A stretch of 41,069 nucleotides of DNA from Pelotomaculum propionicicum (GTDB lineage: Bacteria; Bacillota; Desulfotomaculia; Desulfotomaculales; Pelotomaculaceae). Under the pieces are notes generated by a model that saw only the letters and a list, made by a program, of their open reading frames with translations, made no database searches and was not told the DNA's origin. A program made the translations under genes and the position numbers. Location of the stretch: positions 1-41,069 of the forward strand of contig NZ_QFFZ01000035.1 of the NCBI RefSeq assembly GCF_004369225.1, given 5' to 3'. Below are positions 22,379 to 31,769 of this stretch, piece after piece; the first letter of the stretch is position 1; each line of letters begins with the position of its first letter.

Positions 22379-24547
22379 CTATTTATCATTCTTTAAAGGT
22401 TCGGAGCAAATTTTGTCCGGATCATCCTGTTTCGCCCACGCCCTGAGTTCTGCCAAGGCCAGGCAGAAATGCCTGTTACATATCTCTATGGAAGGAGGCG
22501 CCGGCAGGGGACTGGAATCTTGGGCTAAACACTCACGCACTGCGGCAAGTGACGCCCGGTTGCATAGATGGCGGATGTCTGCGCCGGAGAAACCTGCTGT
22601 TCCGGCAGCCAGCCCGTCCAGGTCCACATCTTCTGCCACAGGCCTTTTCCTGGTGTGTACAGCCAGGATCTGCCGGCGTGAAGCGCAGTCGGGAAGCCCC
22701 AACTGCAGTTGCAGGTCAAACCGGCCCGGGCGTAGCAGGGCAGGGTCGATAAGATCAAGCCGGTTGGTTGCCCCTAGCACTACGACCCGCCGCAGCTCTT
22801 CGATACCGTCCATTTCGGTCAATAACTGGCTCAACACCCGTTCAGCCACTGCGCCGCCACCCATTCCCCGGGAAGAAACCAGAGCGTCTATTTCATCAAA
22901 AAACACGATACAGGGCGCAGCTTGTCGCGCTTTGCGGAAAACCTCCCGTACCGCCTTTTCTGATTCTCCCACCCATTTTGATAAAAGGGAGGGGCCTTTG
23001 ATCGAGATAAAATTAGCGTTTGCTTCGTTGGCCATCGCCCGTGCCAGCAGAGTTTTGCCTGTACCTGGCGGTCCGTATAAAATTATCCCCCGCGACGCTT
23101 GTGCTCCCGCCTGGTCGAAGAGATCCGCGTATTTCAAAGGCCATTCAACGGTTTCCCGCAGGTGCTGCTTGATCTCATCCAGTCCCCCCACGTCTTCCCA
23201 ACCGGCGTTAGGCACCTCCACCAGAAATTCCCTGGTAGCCGACGGCTCAACTTCTTCCAGTGCCTGCAGAAAATCCTGCATGGATACTCGCAAACTTGTA
23301 ACCATGTCAGAAGGAAGCCCATCCGGCAGCGGCTCCAGGTGAGGCAAATATTTTCTTAGGCGATGCATGGCTGATTCCCGGCATAGAGCCAGCAGGTCGG
23401 CTCCTACGAAGCCACCGGTTAATTCTGCCACCCGATCAAGGTCGACGTCTTCTTCCAGGGGCATACCCCGGGTATGGATCTGCAGAATCTCCAGTCTTCC
23501 CTTGTGATCGGGCACACCAATGTTTATTTCCCGGTCAAACCGGCCAGGACGGCGCAGGGCAGGGTCCAGTGAATCAGGGATGTTGGTGGCGCCGATGACG
23601 ATCACCTGGCCGCGTGAGGCCAGCCCGTCCATTAGGGCAAGCAGTTGGGCCACTACCCGTTTTTCAACCTCACCGGTAACTTCTACCCGCTTTGGCGCAA
23701 TAGCGTCGATCTCGTCCAGAAAAATAATGCTCCTGCTTTTTTGGGCAGCCTTTTCAAAAATTTCCCGCAATTTGGCTTCGCTTTCGCCGTAAAATTTGTG
23801 GATAACCTCCGGGCCGTTGACGGAAATAAAGTAGGCGTTGGCTTCATTGGCTACCGCCCGTGCAATCAATGTCTTGCCGGTACCCGGAGGGCCGCACAAT
23901 AATACACCTTTTGGCGGTTCAACACCAAGATGCTGGAATATTGCCGGATATTTGAGGGGCAGTTCGATTATTTCCTGGATCCGGCTCAGTTCCTTGCCCA
24001 TGCCGCCGATATCCTCATAGGTGATTTGATTGGCCTTTTTAATACCCGCCGCTTTGGTCTTTAAAACTTCCACCAGTGTGTCTTTTTTCAGCATCACAAA
24101 CCCTTCGGGCAGTGTATCTTCCACCACGAATTCCTGGTTTCTTAAGCCCAGCACTGAAATTCGCACCTTGTCTCCTTTGCTCAGGGGCATACCCTGCAGC
24201 GAACGGTTGATGAAGGTGACGTCTATCTGGGCAGTAGCAGAGCCGATGGGTGTTAAGCTTATTTTTTTGGCGATCCGGCTGGTCGTACTGCTGACCGGAA
24301 CCATATCACCAATGCTCACACCAGCGTTTTCCCGGATAATACCATCAATCTGCAGTAATTTTTTACCCCTGTACTCGGAGTGGGCGGGCAGAATCCGGGC
24401 AGCCGTCCGGCGCCCGGCGCCGATGGCCACAAGATCCCCGATTTCCAGCCCCAGCGCCTGGATGTCGTCGGGATCGAGGCGGGCGATACCCCTGCCGACA
24501 TCCTTGCCCAAGGCCTTGGCCACCTTAAAAGTGAGCTGCTTATTCAA
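22379..24547 (-). CDS. CDC48/p97 (VCP)-family AAA ATPase in the gas-vesicle cluster
   Basis: The protein has 722 residues and starts at TTG after AGGTGAAG. Residues 1-90 match the Cdc48 N domain (double-psi barrel). D1 has GPPGTGKT at 219-226, Walker B IIFLDE at 274-279 and the RRPGRFD arginine fingers at ~332. D2 has GPPGTGKT at 492-499, Walker B IVFFDE at 547-552 and LRPGRFD at ~605. The D2 pore segment KWVGES keeps an aromatic. Both ATPase sites look intact. Cdc48 unfolds and extracts proteins from complexes. It sits between an Hsp20-like gene and a GvpA-family gene, so remodelling of vesicle shells or assembly factors is likely; this is inference from position. Confidence 0.93.
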   Translation of the reverse strand: MNKQLTFKVAKALGKDVGRGIARLDPDDIQALGLEIGDLVAIGAGRRTAARILPAHSEYRGKKLLQIDGIIRENAGVSIGDMVPVSSTTSRIAKKISLTPIGSATAQIDVTFINRSLQGMPLSKGDKVRISVLGLRNQEFVVEDTLPEGFVMLKKDTLVEVLKTKAAGIKKANQITYEDIGGMGKELSRIQEIIELPLKYPAIFQHLGVEPPKGVLLCGPPGTGKTLIARAVANEANAYFISVNGPEVIHKFYGESEAKLREIFEKAAQKSRSIIFLDEIDAIAPKRVEVTGEVEKRVVAQLLALMDGLASRGQVIVIGATNIPDSLDPALRRPGRFDREINIGVPDHKGRLEILQIHTRGMPLEEDVDLDRVAELTGGFVGADLLALCRESAMHRLRKYLPHLEPLPDGLPSDMVTSLRVSMQDFLQALEEVEPSATREFLVEVPNAGWEDVGGLDEIKQHLRETVEWPLKYADLFDQAGAQASRGIILYGPPGTGKTLLARAMANEANANFISIKGPSLLSKWVGESEKAVREVFRKARQAAPCIVFFDEIDALVSSRGMGGGAVAERVLSQLLTEMDGIEELRRVVVLGATNRLDLIDPALLRPGRFDLQLQLGLPDCASRRQILAVHTRKRPVAEDVDLDGLAAGTAGFSGADIRHLCNRASLAAVRECLAQDSSPLPAPPSIEICNRHFCLALAELRAWAKQDDPDKICSEPLKNDK

Positions 24548-24575
24548 TTTAAATACTTCACCTGCTTTTAATTAC

Positions 24576-25070
24576 TTAGTCCTGCACGTCCAAAAGTACT
24601 TCAAGGATACCGTTTCGTATGAATTTTCGCATAGTGTCTGATTTTACCCGGTGAGGCAGAGCTATGGATTTGCTGAAAGGCTCATCCTTGGCCCAAACGG
24701 TTAAATAAAGAACATTTTCTTTAATGTGAAGGACTATGTCTTCATCTGATACAACAGGTGTTTCTACTACGACCCGGATAAAATGGCCTTCGTCAAATAC
24801 GTCTATCACCGGCTCACTTTTTTTAATGGAAATATCCTGCCTGGCAGGCATAGTGTCACTGGTAAACGATGGCCTTTTTCCCGGCAAACCGGTCTTCAGA
24901 GTGAAACCATAGCAGCCGCTGATCCCCTTAGGATCCGTTAAATTACCAAAGGTCCCTGTGCTGTTGATTTCCGTCTTTCCTTCAGAGTCCATTTTTTTTA
25001 CAAGGTCAACCATCTCTCCGATGCCCCGCAAAATATTTCCCAGAATACCACCATCACCATCTTTTTTCAC
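24576..25070 (-). CDS. Hsp20/GvpH-like small heat-shock protein
   Basis: I take the GTG at 25070, with GGAGG eight bases ahead. The 164-residue protein opens with a Gly-rich helix (GGILGNILRGIGEMVDLVKKM) as in archaeal GvpH. It then has an alpha-crystallin-type domain (EPVIDVFDEGHFIRVVVETP...DIVLHIKENVLYLTVW...FIRNGILEVLLDV). GvpH-type proteins are chaperone-like and are only found in some vesicle clusters. It is immediately upstream of the CDC48 gene. Confidence 0.82.
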   Translation of the reverse strand: MKKDGDGGILGNILRGIGEMVDLVKKMDSEGKTEINSTGTFGNLTDPKGISGCYGFTLKTGLPGKRPSFTSDTMPARQDISIKKSEPVIDVFDEGHFIRVVVETPVVSDEDIVLHIKENVLYLTVWAKDEPFSKSIALPHRVKSDTMRKFIRNGILEVLLDVQD

Positions 25071-25240
25071 TGAATACACCTCCGGCCGGCCGGATCACTC
25101 CGGGGTATCTCAAAGTTCTCAAACAAAAGCTTTTCCAAGCGTATAACAGTTTTCGTTTGTTTAAGTATATGGTATATCCTGATAAAAGTGACGGAGGAGT
25201 AGTAAATGACGGGCAGCAAAATCTGGTGGGGGATAGCTTG

Positions 25241-25504
25241 TTATTCAGAGCCTTCATCCGATTCTTCTTCCATTTCTTCTTTGTATGCTTCTATTTCCTG
25301 AAGGCGTTCTATCAGAGAATTTTCCATGCGTTCATACATTTTCTCGCTTATTTCTCCAATATCTAACAGGTACTGAAGCCTGCGGAGCTCTTCGTAAACT
25401 TTTTCTTCGTCACAAAACTCCTTCATAACCTCTTTATGAATTTCTTTGAATATAAACATGAGCCCCTTAAATGGAGATAAAAGTATGTCATCAATTAAAA
25501 ACAT
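25241..25504 (-). CDS. gvpG: Gas vesicle protein GvpG
   Basis: This 87-residue protein has the GvpG pattern: IDDILLSPFKGLMFIFKEIHKEV..E..DEEKVYEELRRLQYLLDIGEISEKMYERME..LIERL, and an acidic tail. GvpG pairs with GvpF in assembly. It lies 15 bp behind a gvpF/L gene. Confidence 0.9.
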   Translation of the reverse strand: MFLIDDILLSPFKGLMFIFKEIHKEVMKEFCDEEKVYEELRRLQYLLDIGEISEKMYERMENSLIERLQEIEAYKEEMEEESDEGSE

Positions 25505-25519
25505 AAACTACCTCCCGCG

Positions 25520-26245
25520 TCACCAGTTAACCTTCACGAAATTATAGGGGGTCCAGGGGCCGGAATACTTGAAAATAAATTTATCCTGGTACTTGTCATG
25601 AAAATCTTTTACAGCTTCATCGAAAACTGTAATATGCTCTTTTTTTATGAGAAAGACCGCGTTAAAAACCATTTTTTCTCCGGTAACGGGGTTGAGAATG
25701 GAATCATCTGCCAGATTACTCAGCGGCTTAAAAATGGTCCTAACATATTCATCTCTTTTATCCAAAACTTTTTCCTCAATAATTCTGCCTGCTTCAATAG
25801 CGATTGCGTACCGGTCTTTTTTCCTTGCCCCATATTCTTTTTTTAGTTTTTCGATCTTTTTGTTTCCAATCTCTTTAATAAAGGCGTCTTGTTTCCAAAA
25901 TATTTTCAGCCCGAGCTCTATCCGGCCTTTTATTTTGTTTAACAAGCGGTTTATTTCGTCAAAATTGTTAGCCATTATTTTTTCCGCTTCGCTATTGTTC
26001 TTGAATACCGTGCCGAATCTCAAGGGCAGAAGGTCTATTATTTCTTGCAATTGCGTAATAACTTTTTGGTGATTGAGTATATTTTTTCTGTTGGGCTGCC
26101 AACTGGATTTTGATGCCTTTTTAACAATGATGGCAATACTTTGATATGGAATAAAAAAAAGATCAGTGGGGAGCTTGGCTCGTAAATCTGTTTCCTGCTC
26201 CAACTGAATAATGCAGTAAGCATAAAGTCCTTGGGAGATTTTCAT
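25520..26245 (-). CDS. gvpF: Gas vesicle protein GvpF/GvpL
   Basis: This 241-residue protein begins GLYAYCIIQLEQETDLR and has LLPLRFGTVFKNNSEAEKIM, a long helical centre (KIKGRIELGLKIFWKQDAFIKEI) and the ending FIFKYSGPWTPYNFV, all typical of GvpF/L. It is the standard-length member; the one at 19944 is longer. It is followed directly by gvpG. Confidence 0.92.
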   Translation of the reverse strand: MKISQGLYAYCIIQLEQETDLRAKLPTDLFFIPYQSIAIIVKKASKSSWQPNRKNILNHQKVITQLQEIIDLLPLRFGTVFKNNSEAEKIMANNFDEINRLLNKIKGRIELGLKIFWKQDAFIKEIGNKKIEKLKKEYGARKKDRYAIAIEAGRIIEEKVLDKRDEYVRTIFKPLSNLADDSILNPVTGEKMVFNAVFLIKKEHITVFDEAVKDFHDKYQDKFIFKYSGPWTPYNFVKVNW

Positions 26246-26308
26246 CTATCCTCACCTATTTGCAGGTTTATTAAGGTCACCGGTTTATTTTTGCTCACAG
26301 AATATGCC

Positions 26309-27199
26309 TTATAAATGCTTTTCAATAAGTGAAAGGACTTGAGGATACATCTCCTTTCGATTTATAAGCGGGTGCCTGCTTTCAGAAAACAGAATTTCCG
26401 CTACCATATTTTTTATTGTGCTGCTTCTATATTCACTTAACTCTTCATAAGCCATAACCTTGGCGATTTTGATGCAGGTCCTGACGGTGCAGTTTTTTGA
26501 TGATGGGACAATGACGCGATAATCCCTGACAATATCTACAACCTTTTCAGCATCTTTACCACTAAGGTTTGAATTGGCCATGGTAATAGCAACCTCAGTC
26601 TCACGGTCCATTTCGTTCAGCTCGATTGTGACCATACGATCTTCCAATGCAGCCTGTGTTTTGTGAACACCTGCGTATTCTAACGGATTACTGGTAAATA
26701 TGATGCGAAATTCAGGGTGGACTGCTATTGTTTGCTTTTCAGCATCAGAACCTGGCAGGAATAAAACGCCCTCTTCCAATACTGACAGTAATATGTTATT
26801 TATGGTAGGGCGGGTTCTGGAAAACTCATCATAAATCAAAACATGCCCTTCCCGGCAGGCCTTGGTTAATTGTTTATCAAGCCATCTGAGTTGAAAATCT
26901 TCTTCAATTGTATAAACATTATGGATAAAATTGTCAATTGTTTTTTTGCGCCGGTAACCGTAGTTGCCTCCAATCAAATCTGCAGAGCTGAAGTCACTGT
27001 TTCCGTAAATGATACTGAAAGGTCTCCCAAGGCTCCTGGCGACCCTGAGAGCAAGTGATGTCTTTCCTGTCCCTGATGGTCCGCTAAAATGTATTGAAAG
27101 TCCTGCTTTGAGGTACCTTAGAGCCCTTTCGAAAATCTCTGTCAAGAATTCTGTTTCCACAAAGCTTTGATTCTTGTCAAAAAGCTTTTGTTCGAGCAG
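26309..27199 (-). CDS. gvpN: Gas vesicle AAA ATPase GvpN, probable CTG start
   Basis: This MoxR-type AAA ATPase has Walker A GPSGTGKT, Walker B VLIYDEFSR, sensor IIFTSNP, and an arginine-rich VEDRM-like segment (LEDRMVTIEL). The usual start would be GTG at 27160. However, the coding frame with family-typical residues LFDKNQSFVETEFLTEI continues upstream to a CTG at 27199, 10 bases behind AGGGAG, and a stop lies just before. I therefore extend the gene by 13 codons. GvpN hydrolyses ATP and is required for normal vesicle growth. Confidence 0.88.
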   Translation of the reverse strand: MLEQKLFDKNQSFVETEFLTEIFERALRYLKAGLSIHFSGPSGTGKTSLALRVARSLGRPFSIIYGNSDFSSADLIGGNYGYRRKKTIDNFIHNVYTIEEDFQLRWLDKQLTKACREGHVLIYDEFSRTRPTINNILLSVLEEGVLFLPGSDAEKQTIAVHPEFRIIFTSNPLEYAGVHKTQAALEDRMVTIELNEMDRETEVAITMANSNLSGKDAEKVVDIVRDYRVIVPSSKNCTVRTCIKIAKVMAYEELSEYRSSTIKNMVAEILFSESRHPLINRKEMYPQVLSLIEKHL

Positions 27200-27334
27200 C
27201 TTATATCACTCCCTAAGTCAAAAAAATTTGTTTTCTTCTGAAAGAAGAAAACAGGGATCAAAAACATCTTTCATGAAGCGGCACAAAACGAACTCTATAT
27301 AACTGTTTCGCAGTCTTTCAAGGTTATTTTATGT

Positions 27335-27628
27335 CTAGGCTTTTTCTTCTTCCTTGTTTGGTTCAACGGGATAAATTATCAGTGAGCCACGCTCCATAAG
27401 GGCTACCCTTTCAAAGCTGATTACTTCATAGCAATGATCTACAAGCACATCATATATAGCCATCAGATCGCCTTTAGCGCGTCTTCTCATGTATTCTACT
27501 TCCTCTGGCACTTCTATTTGTACTTTCCAACAATCTTCTCCCGGACTAACCCCAATAATCTTTCCCGGTTTGCCTAGTACTTCACAAAAAAAATGTTGCA
27601 CAGCTTCTATTATTTTTTTTATGGCCAT
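27335..27628 (-). CDS. gvpO: Gas vesicle protein GvpO
   Basis: This 97-residue protein has the GvpO core GKPGKIIGVSPGEDCWKVQIEVPEEVEYMRRRAKGDLMAIYDVLVD, then YEVISFERVALMERG. GvpO is an accessory assembly protein. The ATG follows AAGGAG. Confidence 0.88.
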   Translation of the reverse strand: MAIKKIIEAVQHFFCEVLGKPGKIIGVSPGEDCWKVQIEVPEEVEYMRRRAKGDLMAIYDVLVDHCYEVISFERVALMERGSLIIYPVEPNKEEEKA

Positions 27629-27651
27629 GCTTAACTCCTTAATATTTAAAA

Positions 27652-27918
27652 CTATTTTCTCATGGTCGATAATGCGTCGGCAGCACCTTTACGGTCCTTG
27701 ATGTACTCATTTATAATATGCGAGACTCTCTTTTGGTTCTCTGAATATTTAAGCTTTAATTGTTTTTTAGTTTCCGCGCCCATCCTGAGCCTGTTGTCAT
27801 AGTACTTGCGGACAAGATCGCTTGTTTGTTTTATTACCTCATCAATATTGGCTGCCCTGTCTTTGCAACCGTTTTTAAATGTGTCACACCAGGATTGCAT
27901 ACTTGCCGTTAATGACAT
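27652..27918 (-). CDS. Small helical protein of the vesicle operon, function unknown
   Basis: This 88-residue, highly charged, mostly helical protein (KQTSDLVRKYYDNRLRMGAETKKQ, then NQKRVSHIINEYIKDRKGAA) starts behind GAGGAGG and lies between gvpA and gvpO. It has no recognised domain. Its place directly after gvpA suggests a vesicle-surface or assembly role similar to GvpC-type helical proteins, though it has no clear repeats. Confidence 0.75.
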   Translation of the reverse strand: MSLTASMQSWCDTFKNGCKDRAANIDEVIKQTSDLVRKYYDNRLRMGAETKKQLKLKYSENQKRVSHIINEYIKDRKGAADALSTMRK

Positions 27919-27950
27919 GGGACGACCTCCTCCAATAAGTGTTTATTTTT

Positions 27951-27977
27951 TGCCGGGACCATTTAATGGTCCCGGCA
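27951..27977. promoter_or_regulatory. Perfect hairpin just after gvpA
   Basis: TGCCGGGACC and GGTCCCGGCA form a 10-bp stem with a 7-nt loop, nine bases after the gvpA stop. On the transcribed strand it is followed by A-rich rather than T-rich sequence, so it is more likely an mRNA 3'-stabiliser or partial attenuator that favours the shell-protein message. Confidence 0.6.
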
Positions 27978-27986
27978 ACCTTTCCA

Positions 27987-28199
27987 CTATGCAGCGTGTG
28001 GGTGTGGTCCGGCAGTCAGCCCTACAGCTTCAGCGTACATCAACCAAGTCTCAACGGAAGCAATAACGACCCGCGCCTCAATAGCCAAAAGTTCAATACC
28101 TACGAGTGCCACCCTTACAAAGGCATCAATAACTATGCCTTTTGTTAAGATTCTGTCGACCACTTCGGCCAAACTGGAAGCTTGAATACTATGTCTCAT
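27987..28199 (-). CDS. gvpA: Major gas vesicle shell protein GvpA
   Basis: The 70-residue protein is a near-canonical Gvp[55 protein letters not shown]. It forms the ribbed vesicle wall. The ATG follows AGAGGGGAG. It is the only canonical shell gene here and the first of the minus-strand cluster; the two other GvpA-family proteins are divergent paralogues with zinc ribbons. Confidence 0.97.
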   Translation of the reverse strand: MRHSIQASSLAEVVDRILTKGIVIDAFVRVALVGIELLAIEARVVIASVETWLMYAEAVGLTAGPHPHAA

Positions 28200-28230
28200 G
28201 ATGTTCTCCCCTCTTTGGATTTGTTATATT

Positions 28231-28259
28231 ATATTAGAGCACTTTACGCCATGTTACAA
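28231..28259 (-). promoter_or_regulatory. Sigma-A promoter of the gvpA operon
   Basis: On the minus strand TTGTAA is followed after exactly 17 bp by TAATAT, 32 bases ahead of the gvpA start. Confidence 0.7.
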
Positions 28260-28338
28260 TTCCTGACAATAGTGGGAAATAAATAATTCGAACCGTTTTG
28301 GGCCTGAACTTGATATATTTGAAGCCTAACCTGTTTAC

Positions 28339-28695
28339 TTATACCGCCCGTACCATTTTTCTGTCCGCATAATTCCCGCAGAATTTATCCTGTTCAACGG
28401 ACCAGTCGGTTATATAATGGTTCATGTTCCACTCTACACAAACAGCTGCAGACGAGAGTATCAGGTTGGCATAAGTCCTGATCCAATCAGGGCTGATATG
28501 CTTAAAGGCGAAGGTTCTTTTATCGCAGATTAGAACGATCCAGTAATAGTTGCCGCAATGGCTGAAGGAAAAAATACTTTCGCTGGCATAACCGCTGCCC
28601 GGACAATGACGTGCTAACTCTGATTCTGGTTTTACCTTGCCGAGTATCTCCAATACTTCAGATAACTGAGTATCCTCATTGATAATTTCATCCAT
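28339..28695 (-). CDS. Hypothetical protein upstream of gvpA
   Basis: The 118-residue protein starts after TAAGGAGG. It has scattered Cys/Trp/His (ARHCPGSGYAS, HCGNYYWIVLICDKR, CVEWNMNHYITDW). No family is recognised. It is on the same strand as the vesicle genes but separated from gvpA by gvpA's own promoter. Confidence 0.6.
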   Translation of the reverse strand: MDEIINEDTQLSEVLEILGKVKPESELARHCPGSGYASESIFSFSHCGNYYWIVLICDKRTFAFKHISPDWIRTYANLILSSAAVCVEWNMNHYITDWSVEQDKFCGNYADRKMVRAV

Positions 28696-29047
28696 ATAAA
28701 ATCCTCCTTAAATATAATAGATTTGAATTGGTTGATCCATGATATGCCAGCCATACCCAATTGGTGACATAGCTCAACTCTCTCAAATGAAATATAGCCT
28801 TGAAGCTTTGATATAACTAGACTTTTCGCTTTATAGCTGTCAGGATCGGGGCGTTCGTTTTAAGTTAGCAACTAACCCGGAGTAGATTTCTTAATCGAAC
28901 CATGGCTTGAATCTAAACTTATATATGGTTTAATGACAATCGGGCACTCGAGCGGCCCGACGTACAAGCGCAGGGAGGGGATAAGGGAATATGATAAGGG
29001 AAATCTAAGGCCCATGATTACCAAGATTACTGAAAGGAGATTTGACG
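28696..29047. other. Divergent intergenic region
   Basis: This 350-bp gap separates the gas-vesicle side (minus) from the decayed secreted-protein region (plus). I see no supportable gene or RNA element. Confidence 0.5.
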
Positions 29048-30210
29048 ATGAAAAATGAGAAGATAATGAAGTTAGTGGCTACAGGCATTCTGGTGGCGGG
29101 ACTGATGGCTTCCTCTAGTGGTTTGTCCCTGGCCGCCGGCGACTCAACCAACGGCCCGGATGTTTCCCAGCGCGTGCTGTGGCAGACGGGAGACCCCGGC
29201 GCGGCAGGCGTCGCCACCGGTCAAGTTATAATTTCAACCAGCAAGATGTCAAAGTTCAACCAAAATATCCTGAAAGAGGCCCTGGCCGACCTGGTGACCG
29301 CGGGAACCATCACCCAGGCCCAATCTGACGCCGTGCTCACGGATTTCCAAAACAACACCCCCGAAAAACCGGTGATCAAGGTCACGCCGCCGTCCGAAGG
29401 GGCAAACAATTTGAGCGGGACAAACCCGATGATGACGTTCAAAGTGGTAAAGTTCAACGATCCCTTAAAGGACCTGGTGGACAAAGGGACCATCACCCAG
29501 GACCAAGCCCAGGCGATCAGGGATAAGATGCGCGAAATTACCGACCAGCAGATGCAGAAGCAATGGCAGACAAGCCTTGACACGCTGGTGGGCGAGGGGA
29601 CCATCACCCGGGACCAGGCCGACAAGGTTCTCGCCTTCCTGACGGCCGACAAGCAAAAGATGCAAAGTGTTCTGGATCAAGCCAGAGAAAATACGCAGAA
29701 TATGCGTAATCAAACCAAGGACATGAGCCCGCAGGAAAGGGCCCAGTATCTTGAGCAAAATATGCCCACAATCAAAGATCCTGTCACCCAGATGGTCGAT
29801 CAGGGGATTATCACCCAGCAGCTCTGAAACAAACAATGCAGGAGCTGGCGCAGCAACAACTGCAGGCTAATCTGGACGCCCTCGCAGCCAAAGGGGCCAT
29901 CACCCAGGACCAGGCCGGCAAGATCCTCGACTTCCTTTCGGCTGGTAAGCAGCGGATGCAAAGTGTTCTGGATCAAGCCAGAGAAGATATACAGAATATG
30001 CGTGATCAAACCAAGGACATGAGCCCGCAGGAAAGGGCCCAGTATCTTAAGCAAAATATGCCCGCAATCAAAGATCCTGTCAGCCGGATGGTCGATCAGG
30101 GGATTATCACCCAGCGGCAGGCTGACGCAGTGAGAGGGGTCCTGACGAGCGGCGGTCCGGTGGTCTTCTTTTCAACTTCAGGCGCCGCCTCGGGCGACAG
30201 CCAGAACTGA
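29048..30210 (+). pseudogene. Secreted repetitive helical protein, frameshifted in the middle
   Basis: The ATG at 29048 follows GAAAGGAG. A signal peptide (KIMKLVATGILVAGLMASSSGLSLAA) precedes units of the type DxLVxxGTITQDQAxxI..KM. Two ~130-residue blocks, each ending KDMSPQERAQYL and DQGIITQ, are tandem copies. The frame breaks at 29822 (ITQQL-stop). The true continuation is in another frame, ALKQTMQELAQQQLQANLDALAAKGAITQ, running to 30210. A short deletion in the repeated linker explains the break. The protein was probably surface-associated. Confidence 0.8.
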
Positions 30211-30224
30211 AACTTCTGAATGTA

Positions 30225-30263
30225 GGGCTGGCTGGAGGAAACTCCAACCAGCCTTTCTTTTTC
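30225..30263 (+). terminator. Rho-independent terminator
   Basis: GGCTGGCTGGAG and CTCCAACCAGCC pair with one mismatch around GAAA, followed by TTTCTTTTT. Confidence 0.8.
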
Positions 30264-30436
30264 AAGCAGTTCAAAGAAAAAAGGTTTGGGTCTTGGCTTG
30301 ACGATCAGCCGTTTGCTGGCGGGTGCACGGGGGAGAATTAATCCTGCCCGCGCCTGCGCCGACGGTACGACATTTCGTTTGAGTCTGCCGCAGTCTGCCG
30401 CTGGCGTGGAAAATTAAAAGACAGGAGGAGACATAT

Positions 30437-31402
30437 TTGCCTAACGCTCTGAGTGTTGCTGCTAAAAAATTGAAGACACTTTCACGAACAACTTTGAAAT
30501 ATCCATAAACGGCCTGAAGGCAAACAAGCTGAGGTCCGCCCTGACAATGCTCGGCGTTATCATAGGCGTTTCGGCGGTGATAATTATGGTCGCCGTGGGA
30601 CAGGGCGCCAGCAAGAGGATAACCAGCCAGATATCCAGCATGGGTTCAAACTTACTCATGGTTTTTCCCGGCGCCGGCCAGGGGGCGGTACGGGGAGCGG
30701 GGGGGGATGTGAATACCCTTACTTTAGAGGACGCCGAAGCAATTTCCGAACCGGTTATGGTAACTCATGTGGCGCCGGAGTTAAGTTCAAACGCCACCAT
30801 CGAATACGCGGGTCAAACCTGGACCGCCCAGTTTGACGGGACAACTCAGGAAATGCAGGCTGTTAAAGATTTAACCGCCGTCTCAGGTTCCTTCTTTACC
30901 GATGACGATGTGACAGGCGCTAATCTGGTGGCTGTTCTGGGTAAAACTGTAGCTGATAATTTATACCTGTCTGGTGAGGACCCGGTTGGCACGGTAATCA
31001 GGATCAATAAATTAGCCTTTACAGTAGTGGGTGTTCTTGCCTCTAAAGGGGCTTCCATAGGCGGACAGGATCAGGATAATATGGTATATATACCGGTGAG
31101 TACAGCTCAAAAAAGAATGCTTGGCGTGAAATATGTCCGGCTGATCAATGTGCAGACCGAAACGCCGGAAAGCATGTCCTACGTCCAGAGCAGCATCGAG
31201 AATCTTTTAAGGGAAAGACACCGCCTGTCCGGCACGAACAATGACGATTTCAACGTGCGAATCTGACTTCGGTGCTTGAAACGGCTGAAAGCGCCACAGC
31301 CGTCATGACATTGCTTCTGGCCAGCATAGCCGCTGTGTCACTGCTGGTGGGCGGCATCGGGATTATGAATATTATGCTGGTTTCTGTGACGGAGCGAAAA
31401 CT
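30437..31402 (+). pseudogene. MacB-type ABC transporter permease, frameshifted and truncated
   Basis: From TTG behind AGGAGGAG the frame soon shifts. The family N-terminus, FEISINGLKANKLRSALTML, continues into GVIIGVSAVIIMVAVGQGA and a periplasmic domain. Another shift at about 31264 separates NDDFNVR from [46 protein letters not shown]. The last two membrane helices of the usual permease are absent: the sequence passes straight into a response-regulator tail. MacB permeases power export of peptides, antibiotics or lipoproteins. Confidence 0.82.
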
Positions 31403-31769
31403 GCGGGCCCGCTTACGGGTGCTCCTGCGGCGTGCCCATAAGCAACCAGAGGAGGAAAAACGCATTCGGGTACACGACCTGCTCATTCTGCCGGAGCGGC
31501 ATTTCGTCTACCGGGGTAAGGAACGAATCCCCCTGACTGCCAGCGAGTATCAGGTGCTCCTTAATCTGGCTCAGCGCCCGGGGATGGTTTTTACCCGGGA
31601 GATGTTGATGGACGTTCTCTGGCTGACCGACCGCAACACCGGCAGCCCGCTGACGGTCAATGTCCATGTCCGCAACCTGCGGGCCAAGCTGGGCGATGAT
31701 CCGGATAACCCCCGGTACATTGTCAGCGTGCGCGGCGTCGGGTACAAACTACGGGAGGAAGAGCAATGA
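31397..31769 (+). pseudogene. OmpR-type response regulator, C-terminal half only
   Basis: The winged-helix domain is intact ([30 protein letters not shown]...[20 protein letters not shown]...[12 protein letters not shown]). The receiver domain is missing; its linker ([13 protein letters not shown]) is joined to the MacB permease at about 31400. It overlaps the next kinase by 4 bp. Confidence 0.85.

Noticed and set aside
27951..27977. Rho-independent terminator after gvpA
   Set aside because: The stem is perfect but followed by A-rich sequence on the transcribed strand, so it is listed as a possible stabiliser instead.
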